The notes under the pieces were generated by a model. The model was not told the origin of the DNA and did not search any database. It saw only the letters and a program-made list of their open reading frames with translations. The translations under genes were made by a program, and so were the position numbers. Of a DNA stretch of 64,000 nt, positions 26,194 to 34,959 are shown in pieces; position 1 is the first letter of the stretch; each line of letters begins with the position of its first letter. The DNA is from an uncultured Lachnospiraceae bacterium (lineage in GTDB: Bacteria > Bacillota > Clostridia > Lachnospirales > Lachnospiraceae): assembly GCA_934385475.1 (NCBI GenBank), contig CAKRPS010000007.1, positions 22,990 to 86,989 on the forward strand, in the 5' to 3' direction.

Positions 26194-27069
26194 TCAGGAC
26201 TCCGGATCCATGATCTTGGTCAGTCTGGCCGCTATCGCCGGGTCCATTACTCCAAGTATTTTTCCTCTGTCCTCTGTACTCATCTGGTTCAATATCTTAG
26301 CTGCCAGCTCCAGGTCATCTGTCATCTGTTCAAAGATGCCTGCAGCCTCCTTGGGCTTCATCTCAGCATAGGCCTGTGCATAATCCTTGATCTCCTGACT
26401 TGCCTCCTCCTGCTGAACTACCTGTTTGTACAGGTACTCTGCCGTCGTAGGGTCCATCGACTCATAGTATTTCTGGTACTCAGCTGCTCCCGGTCCTTTG
26501 TCTGCATAGACTACTTCCTCGTAAAATTCCGTCTTAATTCTTTCGAACTCAACCTGTGCGTCCTCAAATGTCTGCAAACGGTCAATCTCAGCCTGCATCT
26601 CCTCAAGCTGCTCGGAATCTACATTATTATCTGCCTGTGCCTGCTCCAGTTCCAGTTCCAGCTGTTTGATATAGTCGACAGCTTCCCGCAGACTGGTATA
26701 TCCTCCGTAAGCCTCCTCGTCATCTGTTGTCACTACAGACTCCGAAGGAAGGATCTTGTTGATGACCGGCACATCCCTGAGTACCGGTGCGAGCACATTC
26801 GATCCGAAGCCTCCCACATCCAGTTTGATCAGAAGACATAGAATTGCCAGCCAGATCAGTACGATCACAACAGTAACCAGAAAGACAGATACTCCTCCGG
26901 CTTCCTCGTCATCAGCAAGTTGTGCTTCCTGTGCGGAAATTTCTTTGGCACGCTGCTTTGCCTCTTTTCTCTGTGCCTTCTGCTCGTCCTTTATCTTCTT
27001 TTTTTCTTCTTTCAGTCTTTTCTTTTCTGCCTTGGTATCCACCTCAGCATTTAACAGTTCATCTGCCAT
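26194..27069 (-). CDS. MotE-like motility protein with MgtE N-terminal-type domain
   Basis: A protein of about 291 residues: a Lys/Glu-rich cytoplasmic helix (about 10-50), one membrane helix (about 60-83, SVFLVTVVIVLIWLAILCLL), a coiled coil (about 125-175), and a C-terminal helical domain like the N-terminal domain of MgtE transporters (about 190-290; PKEAAGIFEQM, LAAKILNQMSTEDRGKILG). FliG is built from similar helical repeats. Such proteins between fliJ and fliK are called MotE and are implicated in motility. The start is uncertain: the ATG at 27069 is used, but a TTG at 27075 is better spaced from GAAGGG. Confidence 0.8.
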   Translation of the reverse strand: MADELLNAEVDTKAEKKRLKEEKKKIKDEQKAQRKEAKQRAKEISAQEAQLADDEEAGGVSVFLVTVVIVLIWLAILCLLIKLDVGGFGSNVLAPVLRDVPVINKILPSESVVTTDDEEAYGGYTSLREAVDYIKQLELELEQAQADNNVDSEQLEEMQAEIDRLQTFEDAQVEFERIKTEFYEEVVYADKGPGAAEYQKYYESMDPTTAEYLYKQVVQQEEASQEIKDYAQAYAEMKPKEAAGIFEQMTDDLELAAKILNQMSTEDRGKILGVMDPAIAARLTKIMDPES

Positions 27070-27094
27070 ATTCAACCACGCCCTTCAATTCCTG

Positions 27095-27544
27095 TTATCC
27101 TTGTCTGCGCTGACCGTATGTATAGCTTGTCAGCTCATCGACAGCCTTCCCCTCAGCCGCCTTTTCTTCACCCATAAATTGTTCAAAGGCTTTCTCTTTT
27201 AATTTCTCGTGCATTTTGCGGTCCTGCATCACTTCCTGCAGCTTCGCCCGTGCCTGTTCCACCCGCAAAAGCGCCTCATCAACCCTGTCTTCCTGTGCGA
27301 GTATCAGATCATCCATCGCCGAGATCGCATTGGCATTGTCCCGGAGTTGTCCGGCGTTCAACACATCCCCCCGGATTCTCCTTCCCTCTTCCAGATAATC
27401 TTCCTTGCGATCCTCCAGATTTTTCAGCCGGTCCTGTTCCTCCCTCAGAAGTGCCTGCTGCCTGCCAAGTTCCATCTTGGCCTGCGTCTCAAGCTGAAGC
27501 TTGACGTTTAAAATATTCTGCATTCTGTATTTAAACTTCGCCAT
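27095..27544 (-). CDS. fliJ: Flagellar export chaperone/ATPase stalk FliJ
   Basis: A 149-residue, almost entirely helical coiled-coil protein, rich in Glu, Gln, Arg and Lys, beginning MAKFKYRMQNILNVKLQLE, the usual FliJ start. FliJ forms the stalk inside the FliI hexamer and links the ATPase to FlhA. It lies 24 bases after fliI. Sequence identity in this family is low; length, composition and position make the call. Confidence 0.9.
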   Translation of the reverse strand: MAKFKYRMQNILNVKLQLETQAKMELGRQQALLREEQDRLKNLEDRKEDYLEEGRRIRGDVLNAGQLRDNANAISAMDDLILAQEDRVDEALLRVEQARAKLQEVMQDRKMHEKLKEKAFEQFMGEEKAAEGKAVDELTSYTYGQRRQG

Positions 27545-27568
27545 ACTGCTCCCCAGAGGTCACTGCTT

Positions 27569-28903
27569 TTATTGTGCATCCTGTGTCTCCTGCGCATCTG
27601 CAAAAAGTTCCCGCAGAAGATCCACTGCCTGCTCATAATCATATTTGGCGTCCACGTCCTGCATCAGGTAATCGTTGACCGCATCGATCTTATCGATCGC
27701 ATAATCTATGTTTTTATTGCTGCCTCTCTTGTAGGCTCCGATGTTGATCAGATCCTCCGCCTCATTGTAGGTTGCAAGCACACTCTTTAACTTGCCTGCA
27801 AGCTGCTTGTGTTCCTTGCCCACGATCTGGCTCATACATCTCGATATACTCTGTAATACATCAATTGCCGGATAATGATTTAAATGCGCCAGTTTACGGT
27901 TCAGCATGATATGCCCGTCCAGAATACTTCTCGCTGTATCCGTGATCGGCTCATTGAAATCATCGCCGTCAACAAGCACCGTATAAAGTCCTGTGATCGA
28001 CCCTTCGCTTGCCCTTCCCGCTCTCTCGAGAAGCTTCGGCATTTCCGAATACACACTCGGCGGATATCCTCTTGAAACCGGTGGCTCTCCGCTGGCAAGG
28101 CCGATCTCCCTCTGCGCCATGGAAAAACGTGTCAGGGAGTCCATCATCAGAAGCACGTCCCTTCCCTGATCCCTGAAATACTCTGCTATCGCAGTGGCTG
28201 TCTTGGCCGCCTTATTTCTTTCCAAAGCCGACTTGTCTGATGTCGCAACCACCACAACCGACCGTTTCATACCTTCTTCGCCAAGGTCTCTCTCCACGAA
28301 CTCACGGACTTCCCTGCCTCGCTCTCCGATCAGTGCGATTACATTGATATCCGCTTTGGTATTTCTTGCAAACATACCCATCAATGTGGACTTACCGACA
28401 CCGGAACCTGCGAAGATTCCGATTCTCTGTCCCTTTCCGACAGTCATCAGTCCATCTACCGCTTTGACACCAAGGGGCAGTACCTCGTCTATGATCTTAC
28501 GGCTCATCGGGTCCGGTGGCTGTGCCTCAACCGGATAGGGAATTCCTGGCATATACTCGCCATGAATCCTGCCAAGTCCGTCCAGTACCTTTCCGAGCAA
28601 TTCATCTCCAACCGGTACCATCAGAGGTTTTCCGGTATTCTCCACGATACATCCAAGCCCGATACCATCCGTCTTATCACACGGCATCAGAAGCGTCTTG
28701 CGATCCTTGAAACCCACTACCTCTGCCATGATCGGTGCGTAAGTATCATCTGCCGGATAAATTCTGCACAGATCGCCAAGTCTGGCTTCCGGTCCTGCCG
28801 ACTCAATCGTCAGGCCGACTACGTTCTCGACCCTTCCCATCTTTAGGAAAAAGGTGTCCTCCGCTATTTTGCTGTACTTGTCAAAATCAATCTTTAGTTC
28901 CAT
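27569..28903 (-). CDS. fliI: Flagellar export ATPase FliI
   Basis: A 444-residue F1-beta-like ATPase. Walker A is FAGSGVGKSTLMGMFARN (about 160-177), followed by GERGREVREFVERDLG, Walker B LLMMDSLTRFSMAQREIG, and GYPPSVYSEMPKLLERAG. It powers early unfolding or release of flagellar export substrates and works with FliH and FliJ. The ATG at 28903 is used; a TTG directly before it is also in frame. The 5' end overlaps the end of fliH by 17 bases. Confidence 0.96.
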   Translation of the reverse strand: MELKIDFDKYSKIAEDTFFLKMGRVENVVGLTIESAGPEARLGDLCRIYPADDTYAPIMAEVVGFKDRKTLLMPCDKTDGIGLGCIVENTGKPLMVPVGDELLGKVLDGLGRIHGEYMPGIPYPVEAQPPDPMSRKIIDEVLPLGVKAVDGLMTVGKGQRIGIFAGSGVGKSTLMGMFARNTKADINVIALIGERGREVREFVERDLGEEGMKRSVVVVATSDKSALERNKAAKTATAIAEYFRDQGRDVLLMMDSLTRFSMAQREIGLASGEPPVSRGYPPSVYSEMPKLLERAGRASEGSITGLYTVLVDGDDFNEPITDTARSILDGHIMLNRKLAHLNHYPAIDVLQSISRCMSQIVGKEHKQLAGKLKSVLATYNEAEDLINIGAYKRGSNKNIDYAIDKIDAVNDYLMQDVDAKYDYEQAVDLLRELFADAQETQDAQ

Positions 28904-29777
28904 CAAATGATAACACCCGCAATTTCTTCGTAAGCTCTTCTAACTGTGTATCAATGCCACAGTCAAAGATTCCCCCATCTGTCTCTATCATACAACCGCC
29001 TTTGGAAAGAGCGATGTCCTCTACGATCTCCACAACGCCTTTGCCGCCCGCTGCTTTATCTGTAAGCTCCTGCTTCTGCATGTTGACATAAGGATAATCC
29101 TCCGCAGAAACGTGTACAATAAAAGTCCTGCTGCTCTCCACCTTTCGCAATGTGGAGTCGATCAAACGCACCAGGATGTCTCTATTGTCCGAAAGGTCAA
29201 CCTTAAATATGTAATTATACAGTCCTGTGATCGTATCAATAAATTTAGGTTCCAGTTCCTCGATCAGATGGTCATAGTCCGCCTCCATCTGCGCACGCTT
29301 TGCTTCCAGCTCCTGCTTTGTAGCATCTGCCTCCGCATAGCCTCTCTGGTAACCGTCGTCATAACCGCTTTTCTCTGCACTTTCCAGTGTCTGTCTACGG
29401 AGCTGCTCTGTCTCCTGCTGTGCCTGTGCACGGATCTGTTCTGCCTGCGCCTGTGCGTCTGCCAGGATCTGGTCCGCCTGTGCCTGAATCTCTTCCAGAT
29501 TCGGTCCATTATCCACAGAGGCCGCCTTGATGACCGCCCCGTTTTCTCCATCGGTGCCTTCTTCCAGAGTACCATCCACGTTTTCTGCGTTCAGGCCTCC
29601 AGTGAACTCTCCGTCAGCCCTCTCTTCCATGGAAGCTAACGCCTGTTCTCTTTCTCTCTGTCTTTCTTTGGCCTGTAATTCTTCAATGCGCTCCTCAACA
29701 CGCCCATTGCTGTCGATCACGCACTTGTCATCCTCCGTCACTGCTACGCAGTGCGACTTGTAAATATTCTTAGACAA
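28887..29777 (-). CDS. fliH: Flagellar export ATPase regulator FliH
   Basis: A protein of about 296 residues: a charged N-terminal part, an acidic Asn/Gly segment (about 55-90), a long Gln/Ala/Glu coiled coil (about 95-180), and a V-ATPase E-subunit-like C-terminal domain (about 185-290). FliH holds FliI in check and links it to the C-ring. The start is probably the TTG at 29777 (MSKNIYKS), nine bases after GGAGGTG; in-frame GTG codons lie 12 and 18 bases further upstream. It overlaps fliG by a few bases. Confidence 0.9.
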   Translation of the reverse strand: MSKNIYKSHCVAVTEDDKCVIDSNGRVEERIEELQAKERQREREQALASMEERADGEFTGGLNAENVDGTLEEGTDGENGAVIKAASVDNGPNLEEIQAQADQILADAQAQAEQIRAQAQQETEQLRRQTLESAEKSGYDDGYQRGYAEADATKQELEAKRAQMEADYDHLIEELEPKFIDTITGLYNYIFKVDLSDNRDILVRLIDSTLRKVESSRTFIVHVSAEDYPYVNMQKQELTDKAAGGKGVVEIVEDIALSKGGCMIETDGGIFDCGIDTQLEELTKKLRVLSFDGTKD

Positions 29778-30789
29778 TGATCTCGTCACCTCCACCTCTG
29801 GAGATAACGATTTCTGCTGAATCTTCCAGTTTTCTGATGATATTTACGATCTTCTGCTGTGCCTCTTCAACATCCTTCATACGAACAGGACCCATGAATT
29901 CCATATCTTCCTTGATCATAACAGCAAGACGCTTGGACAGGTTGTTGAAGATTGCATTCTGTACTTCCTCGTTCGATCCCTTGAGGGCGATCGCAAGGTC
30001 ACCGTTGTCCACATCACGAAGTACACGCTGGATTGCACGGTCGTCAAGCAGCAGAATATCCTCGAATACGAACATCTTCTTTCTGATCTCGTCGGCAAGC
30101 TCCGGCTCCTCGATTTCCAGAGTTTCCATGATGTGCTTCTCTGTTCCACGATCTACTGTATTCAAAATCTCTACAACGGCATCCACGCCACCGATGATGG
30201 TGTAATCCTGATTGACAAGGGATGCCAGCTTTGATTCCAGTACTTTCTCCACTTCCTTGATAACCTCCGGGCTGGTGCGGTCCATAACAGCGATACGCTT
30301 TGCGACATCCGACTGTCTGTCCGGTGGAAGTGCTGAGATAATAAGCGCTGCCTGTGCCGGAGACAGATATGACAGGATCAAAGCAATTGTCTGCGGGTGC
30401 TCATCCTGAATAAAGTTGAGGAGCTGTGCCGCATCTGTCTTGCGAACAAACTCGAAAGGCTTAACCTGCAAGGATGCTGTCAATCTGCTGATAACATCCA
30501 TAGCCTTCTCGGAACCGAAGGATTTCTCCAAAAGTTCCTTTGCATAATTGATACCGCCTTCCGCAATGTACTGCTGCGCAAGACATACCTGATAAAACTC
30601 TGTTATAACCTCTTCCTTGACCTGCGGTGTAATGCTTCTTGTGTTCGCAATCTCAAGCGTAAGTTCTTCTATTTCTTCTTCTTTCAGATGTTTGAAGATA
30701 GCTGCCGATTTCTCCGGTCCGAGGGCAATCAGCAAAATAGCGGCCTTCTGCAGACCTGTGATCTTCTCCTCTGCTGTTCTTGCTGACAT
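29770..30789 (-). CDS. fliG: Flagellar motor switch protein FliG
   Basis: A 339-residue FliG with N-terminal (MS-ring-binding), middle (FliM-binding, with EHPQTIALILSYL at about 129-141) and C-terminal domains. The torque helix has the expected charged residues (FEDILLLDDRAIQRVLRDVD, about 245-264). It is the rotor ring that touches MotA. It starts 4 bases after fliF. Length is normal and all key motifs are intact. Confidence 0.97.
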   Translation of the reverse strand: MSARTAEEKITGLQKAAILLIALGPEKSAAIFKHLKEEEIEELTLEIANTRSITPQVKEEVITEFYQVCLAQQYIAEGGINYAKELLEKSFGSEKAMDVISRLTASLQVKPFEFVRKTDAAQLLNFIQDEHPQTIALILSYLSPAQAALIISALPPDRQSDVAKRIAVMDRTSPEVIKEVEKVLESKLASLVNQDYTIIGGVDAVVEILNTVDRGTEKHIMETLEIEEPELADEIRKKMFVFEDILLLDDRAIQRVLRDVDNGDLAIALKGSNEEVQNAIFNNLSKRLAVMIKEDMEFMGPVRMKDVEEAQQKIVNIIRKLEDSAEIVISRGGGDEIIV

Positions 30790-30793
30790 GCTC

Positions 30794-32407
30794 CTACCCC
30801 CAATCCTCGTTTAACCAGTTGCGCAGCAGATTGGCTGCAGCTTCCGGATTTTCTTCCACAAACTTGCTGACAAGACGTTTCTCCTCTGACTCGTTTTCAA
30901 GAGAAATGTCTTCCAGTTGTACCTCAGGTGTGGACTGTAGAAGTGTCTCCACAGAAAGTTCCTCTTCCTGCTCCTGATGTTTCTCTCCCCGCATGCTTCT
31001 GAGTACCACAAAGGCAAGCAATGCCAGAATTACAATGATCAGCACGATCTGTAAAATATCGGTTGCCGTAATTCCCTTGCTCTCCGCATCGAAGAACAGA
31101 TTCTCGCTGTAAGCCACAAGTGTAATGCTGTCCTGTGGAATTCCCGTTGCATTGGCAACTGCCGTATAGAAATCCGGTTCTACGTCAATCTTCGTCCGTC
31201 CGGTATTGGCAAGCTTATATTCTTCCCAGGTAATGCCGTCCAAAAGTCCCTGTGTTCTGGCATCCTCTTCGCGGATCACATTGTATTTGATCAGGGATGC
31301 AGCAAGTGACGACTGATCATAATTGATCAGCCCCGCCGGGGTTGTTGTTGTTGTGATCGTCTCATTCGGGAGATAATCTCTGGATTCCTCGCTTCTTGTA
31401 GAACTGGAATTTGCATTGTCCTCCAGCACGTAGGAAGTTGTCTCATCGTTGGAATCCGTTCCCGGAACTCCACCGGTTCCGCTTGTGTTCTCCTCGTTAT
31501 AAACATTCTCATGGCTCAGAACGCCCTGCGTCTGTCCATCCGCAGGTGTGTATGTATGCTCAGTTCTGTCAATCGTGGAAAAATCAAGCACCAGATTGCT
31601 GGCTACTTCCACGTTGTCAAATTCCTTCGTTCCGAGAATGACTTTCTTCACTTCGCTGGTTACAAGTTTCTCCGCCTCGTTCTTGACAGAAAGCTGTGCG
31701 CTTGTTGTACCGGAAACTGTATAGTTATCATCTCCGGTGAAGAGCATGTTGCCTTCCGTATCCATGACAACGATATTGTTCGTCGTCTCATTGCCGATTG
31801 CCGTTGCAACCGCACGCGCAAGGTACGCTGCGTTATCTGTCGTGAACTCGTCCTTGAGTTCCAGAAGGATCCATGCGGAGGACTCTTCCTTGGACGCGAT
31901 CAGCGTTCCGTCATTTTCCGGGATGTTCAGAGTGACATAAGCGCTCTTTACCGCCGTAAATTTCTTGATAACATCATTTTCCAGATATTTCTGGAGATAT
32001 ACTACATACTTCTTCTGCTTGTCCGACTCTGTGGTGGAAAAGCTTCCATCTGTCACATTTTCAATGCCATAACCGGCCGCCTGAATATTGTTCGTTCCAA
32101 GCAGGAAGTTCGCATCAGACTGCTGATCCTTCAAAATAGTGATCGTCAATCCATCGTCGGCTATCTGATAGTCGTAACCGCCTTCCTTCTCCAGAAGGTC
32201 TTTGACTTCTGCTGCCTCCGTCATAGTCTCGCACTGTCTGAGCAGCACATATTGAGGGCGCGTCAGAGCCGCCACGATGGCAACGATCGCAACCACTACA
32301 GCTACCGCTGCGCATACGATCAGTGTTTTCTGCTTTGCAGTAAAACGGTTCCACCATTCCAGGATCTGCCCGCCGATTTGTTTGAGTTTCTCTAGCAATT
32401 TATCCAC
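30794..32407 (-). CDS. fliF: Flagellar MS-ring protein FliF
   Basis: A 537-residue FliF with an N-terminal membrane helix (about 27-48), two ring-building motifs (about 50-220), a periplasmic-side beta-collar region with a Ser/Thr/Asn-rich stretch (about 305-360), a second membrane helix (about 445-468) and a cytoplasmic FliG-binding tail (LVSKFVEENPEAAANLLRNW). It forms the MS ring, the first structure of the basal body. It lies 33 bases after fliE. Confidence 0.97.
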   Translation of the reverse strand: MDKLLEKLKQIGGQILEWWNRFTAKQKTLIVCAAVAVVVAIVAIVAALTRPQYVLLRQCETMTEAAEVKDLLEKEGGYDYQIADDGLTITILKDQQSDANFLLGTNNIQAAGYGIENVTDGSFSTTESDKQKKYVVYLQKYLENDVIKKFTAVKSAYVTLNIPENDGTLIASKEESSAWILLELKDEFTTDNAAYLARAVATAIGNETTNNIVVMDTEGNMLFTGDDNYTVSGTTSAQLSVKNEAEKLVTSEVKKVILGTKEFDNVEVASNLVLDFSTIDRTEHTYTPADGQTQGVLSHENVYNEENTSGTGGVPGTDSNDETTSYVLEDNANSSSTRSEESRDYLPNETITTTTTPAGLINYDQSSLAASLIKYNVIREEDARTQGLLDGITWEEYKLANTGRTKIDVEPDFYTAVANATGIPQDSITLVAYSENLFFDAESKGITATDILQIVLIIVILALLAFVVLRSMRGEKHQEQEEELSVETLLQSTPEVQLEDISLENESEEKRLVSKFVEENPEAAANLLRNWLNEDWG

Positions 32408-32440
32408 AACAATTCCTTCTCCTTCAGTGTCTGATGCTCA

Positions 32441-32767
32441 CTAAATCTGCATCTGTATCAGTTCCTTGTATGCTTCAAGGAGCTTGTCCCTGATCGCAAC
32501 CGTATACTGCAATGCCGTAGACGCTTTCTTCAGTGCAATACCCAGGTCATGCGTATTATCCGTTTCCCCTAACGCCCACTTGATCTCTTCATTCTCTGCA
32601 TCAGAAAGGAAGCTGTTTGTCGTATTTAAATTATCAATTGCCGTGTTCAAAAATCCATCAAAGCTTTGATCTGTATAACTGACTGCCGTACTCGTCGGCG
32701 CAGCTTTCGCCGCCTCCTTCACCGCCTTCGAGGACACGTTGTACAGTGATGTGATATCTAAAGCCAT
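32441..32767 (-). CDS. fliE: Flagellar hook-basal body protein FliE
   Basis: A 108-residue helical protein that joins the MS ring to the rod and is the first exported rod component. The typical C-terminal segment THDLGIALKKASTALQYTVA and RDKLLEAYKELIQMQI is present. It sits in the conserved flgB-flgC-fliE-fliF order. Confidence 0.95.
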   Translation of the reverse strand: MALDITSLYNVSSKAVKEAAKAAPTSTAVSYTDQSFDGFLNTAIDNLNTTNSFLSDAENEEIKWALGETDNTHDLGIALKKASTALQYTVAIRDKLLEAYKELIQMQI

Positions 32768-32822
32768 ACCAATTCCTCCAATATTTACTGTTTCCCTTGT
32801 CTGTTCTTAGTTTATATCCCCA

Positions 32823-33275
32823 TTATCCCTTGATGATGCCAAGTCCGGCTGTCGCCATGTTCTTGCTCGCATTAAAGGCTGTCGCATTGTATTCATAAGC
32901 CCTGCTCGCATCGATCAGGTTTGTCATCTCTGTGATGGCACTCACATTCGGATAGGTGACATATCCGTTTTCATCTGCGTCCGGATGAGAAGGATCATAC
33001 ACCTTGTTCATCTCTGTCCACTTATCTTCGTACACGCCGCTCACCTTCACACCGCTGCCGGTGTATGAGTAGCATTTCGAAGCCTTGTTCAATACATGTC
33101 TGAACGCAGTCTGCTGCCCTTTTTCTTCAAACACAACGACCTTTCTTCGATACGGTGTGCCGTCCTCCGTTCTTGTCGTGTTGGCATTCGCTACATTCTG
33201 AGAAATGATATCCATACGGTAGCGTTCTGCTGTCATGCCGCTCGCATTGATATCAAATGCTGTAAACATTCCCAT
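32823..33275 (-). CDS. flgC: Flagellar rod protein FlgC
   Basis: A 150-residue rod protein with the axial-protein N terminus (FDINASGMTAERYRMDIISQ, then NVANANTTR) and C terminus (EMTNLIDASRAYEYNATAFN). It forms the proximal rod with FlgB and FliE. It is exported without a signal peptide. Normal length. Confidence 0.96.
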   Translation of the reverse strand: MGMFTAFDINASGMTAERYRMDIISQNVANANTTRTEDGTPYRRKVVVFEEKGQQTAFRHVLNKASKCYSYTGSGVKVSGVYEDKWTEMNKVYDPSHPDADENGYVTYPNVSAITEMTNLIDASRAYEYNATAFNASKNMATAGLGIIKG

Positions 33276-33310
33276 CGTCTTTCTCCTTATGCTTCTATGT
33301 CAATCTTAGT

Positions 33311-33709
33311 TTATTTCAAAACATACTGTAAATTCCGGAACTCCTGATCGATACAGTCCGTAAGTCCCTGATAGACTGTCTGATTCTTTGCCAGATAAAC
33401 CGCCTCCGTATCCGGATCGACATTATTGCCGTCTATACGATAGGAAAAACCTGCGTAGTCCGTATATGTCACAGGTTCGAGACGATTTGTTTTCAGATCT
33501 GCGACCTTTGCGTCCATAGATTTGTATCTGGAATGTCCCAGCGCCTTGGCGAGCTGGCTTTCAAAATCCACATCCTGTCTCTTATAGTTCGGCGTATTCG
33601 CATTCGACAGGTTATTTGAAATTGCATCGTGACGCAGCCAGGAAGCATCCGCTGCCTTATCCAGTACATTGATGTAGTCAAACACATTTGTATTTGCTAA
33701 AGTACTCAT
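33311..33709 (-). CDS. flgB: Flagellar rod protein FlgB
   Basis: A 132-residue rod protein. The conserved LRHDAISNNLSNANTPNYKR (about 25-44) and C-terminal NQTVYQGLTDCIDQEFRNLQ are present. It is the first gene of the flagellar cluster, behind a strong GGAGGGG ribosome-binding site and a promoter about 60-85 bases upstream. Confidence 0.96.
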   Translation of the reverse strand: MSTLANTNVFDYINVLDKAADASWLRHDAISNNLSNANTPNYKRQDVDFESQLAKALGHSRYKSMDAKVADLKTNRLEPVTYTDYAGFSYRIDGNNVDPDTEAVYLAKNQTVYQGLTDCIDQEFRNLQYVLK

Positions 33710-33765
33710 AGTTCCCCTCCTTAATGATTAACCCATTAACCCTTATAAAAAATATTCTCTTTACC

Positions 33766-33793
33766 ATTATAAAGTAATTACGGGAAAAAACAA
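33766..33793 (-). promoter_or_regulatory. Sigma-A promoter of the fla/che cluster (before flgB)
   Basis: On the minus strand a perfect TATAAT (33771..33766) has a TTGTTT -35 (33793..33788) at a 16-base spacer. It lies between the codY terminator and flgB, with a leader of about 50 bases. No clear CodY box (AATTTTCWGAAAATT) was seen in the region by eye, although the CodY gene is the immediate neighbour. Confidence 0.65.
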
Positions 33794-33802
33794 GACAAAA
33801 AG

Positions 33803-33850
33803 TAAAAAAAGAACAGATCCTGCATCATCAACGGACGCGGAATCTGTTCC
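33803..33850 (-). terminator. Intrinsic terminator of codY
   Basis: A perfect 8-base stem (GAACAGAT/ATCTGTTC at 33811-33818 and 33842-33849) is followed on the minus strand by seven T residues (33810..33804). It lies 67 bases after the codY stop and just before the flgB promoter, so it separates codY from the flagellar genes. Confidence 0.8.
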
Positions 33851-33916
33851 TTTTGTATGACATTTTCTATGGCAGTAACACAATCGTGTGTAAAATTCGA
33901 TTCTCTTATCAAAGAA

Positions 33917-34702
33917 TCAGTATCTTCCCTGTTCCTTGAGTTTCTCCACCTCATCAAAGACGACATCGTTCAACACCTTGATATAGGTTCCCTTCATGCC
34001 GGAAGATCTGGACTCAATCACTCCCGCACTCTCAAACTTGCGGAGCGCATTAACGATCACGGATCTTGTGATGCCGACCTTGTCTGCGATCTTGCTGGCT
34101 ACCAGGATTCCCTCCATGCCACCGAGTTCTTCAAAGATATGTGTGATTGCCTCCATCTCTGAAAATGACAGGGTACTGATCGCCGACTTCACCACGGCAA
34201 TCTTGCGGTTTTCCTCTGCACTCTCCTCACTCACTGCACGGAGCATCTCCAGGCCAACCACGGTGGTTCCGTACTCACACAGAATAATATCGTCTATATC
34301 GTACTGTTCCTCACACTTGTACAGGAACAGAGTTCCAAGCCGTTCCCCCGATATCTCGATCGGTGCGATGACAGCCTGGAATTTTCTGGTGTCAATGTTC
34401 TCAAACCCCAACGTCTCCAGATTGACATTCTCCTTGGTGGACAGAACTCCCAGAAGACGTTCGTTAAGCATCGGATCGATAAAACCACCCACATGATCCA
34501 CGATCAGCTCCGTGATGGATTCCACCGAGTCCAGATCTCCAATTCCGAGCACCTTTCCTTTTCTGCTGATCACAAGCACATTGGATGCCAGAATTTCCTT
34601 GAGCACCTCACAGATATCGTTGAATACGACTTTGCCTGAGTTGTTGTTGTGCAGAAGTTTTCCTATTTTCCTCGTTTTGTCTAATAGCTGAACACTGCTC
34701 AT
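33917..34702 (-). CDS. codY: Global nutrient-responsive repressor CodY
   Basis: A 261-residue CodY. The N-terminal GAF domain (about 1-155) senses branched-chain amino acids, and a GTP-sensing linker follows. The C-terminal winged helix-turn-helix carries the near-invariant ITRSVIVNALRKFESAGVIE (about 206-225), then SRSSGMKGTYIKVLND. It represses or activates starvation genes, and in many Firmicutes motility and sporulation. It has its own promoter and terminator and stands between topA and the flagellar cluster, an order shared by several Clostridia. Confidence 0.97.
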   Translation of the reverse strand: MSSVQLLDKTRKIGKLLHNNNSGKVVFNDICEVLKEILASNVLVISRKGKVLGIGDLDSVESITELIVDHVGGFIDPMLNERLLGVLSTKENVNLETLGFENIDTRKFQAVIAPIEISGERLGTLFLYKCEEQYDIDDIILCEYGTTVVGLEMLRAVSEESAEENRKIAVVKSAISTLSFSEMEAITHIFEELGGMEGILVASKIADKVGITRSVIVNALRKFESAGVIESRSSGMKGTYIKVLNDVVFDEVEKLKEQGRY

Positions 34703-34756
34703 GATTATACCTCCGCTGCTTCCAGCCCATTTGTACTGACCAATCTTACTGTTTTT

Positions 34757-34785
34757 ATTTTATCACACCATTTGCCCCTTTTCAA
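34757..34785 (-). promoter_or_regulatory. Sigma-A promoter of codY
   Basis: On the minus strand TTGAAA (34785..34780) and TAAAAT (34762..34757) are separated by 17 bases, with a TGTGA extended -10. It lies about 55 bases before the codY start codon, and a GGAGG ribosome-binding site follows. Good match to a housekeeping promoter. Confidence 0.7.
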
Positions 34786-34857
34786 TGTATTTTATATACA
34801 ATTTGTTTAAATAGTTAATATTTCGCACACTATTTTGTCACCAGCTTATTTTCATGT

Positions 34858-34906
34858 AAAAAGCCATTACTTTATGTTGATGCTGGCAAATGATGTAATG
34901 GCTTTT
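34858..34906 (-). terminator. Second hairpin between topA and codY, possible terminator
   Basis: A perfect 12-base inverted repeat (AAAAGCCATTAC / GTAATGGCTTTT, 34859-34870 with 34895-34906) with a 24-base loop is followed on the minus strand by a short run of T. It lies between the topA terminator and the codY promoter. The stem is long but AT-rich and the loop is large, so it could be a back-up terminator or an RNA or protein-binding element. Confidence 0.45.
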
Positions 34907-34925
34907 GACACCCGAATCCTATTCC

Positions 34926-34959
34926 ACAAAAAAACAGGAGGTGTTTAACCCTCCTGTTT
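34926..34959 (-). terminator. Intrinsic terminator of topA, containing its stop codon
   Basis: On the minus strand the stem AAACAGGAGG / CCTCCTGTTT (34959..34950 with 34941..34932) is followed by seven T residues. The last topA codons and the TAA stop (34947..34945) lie in the ascending stem and loop of this hairpin. Confidence 0.85.
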
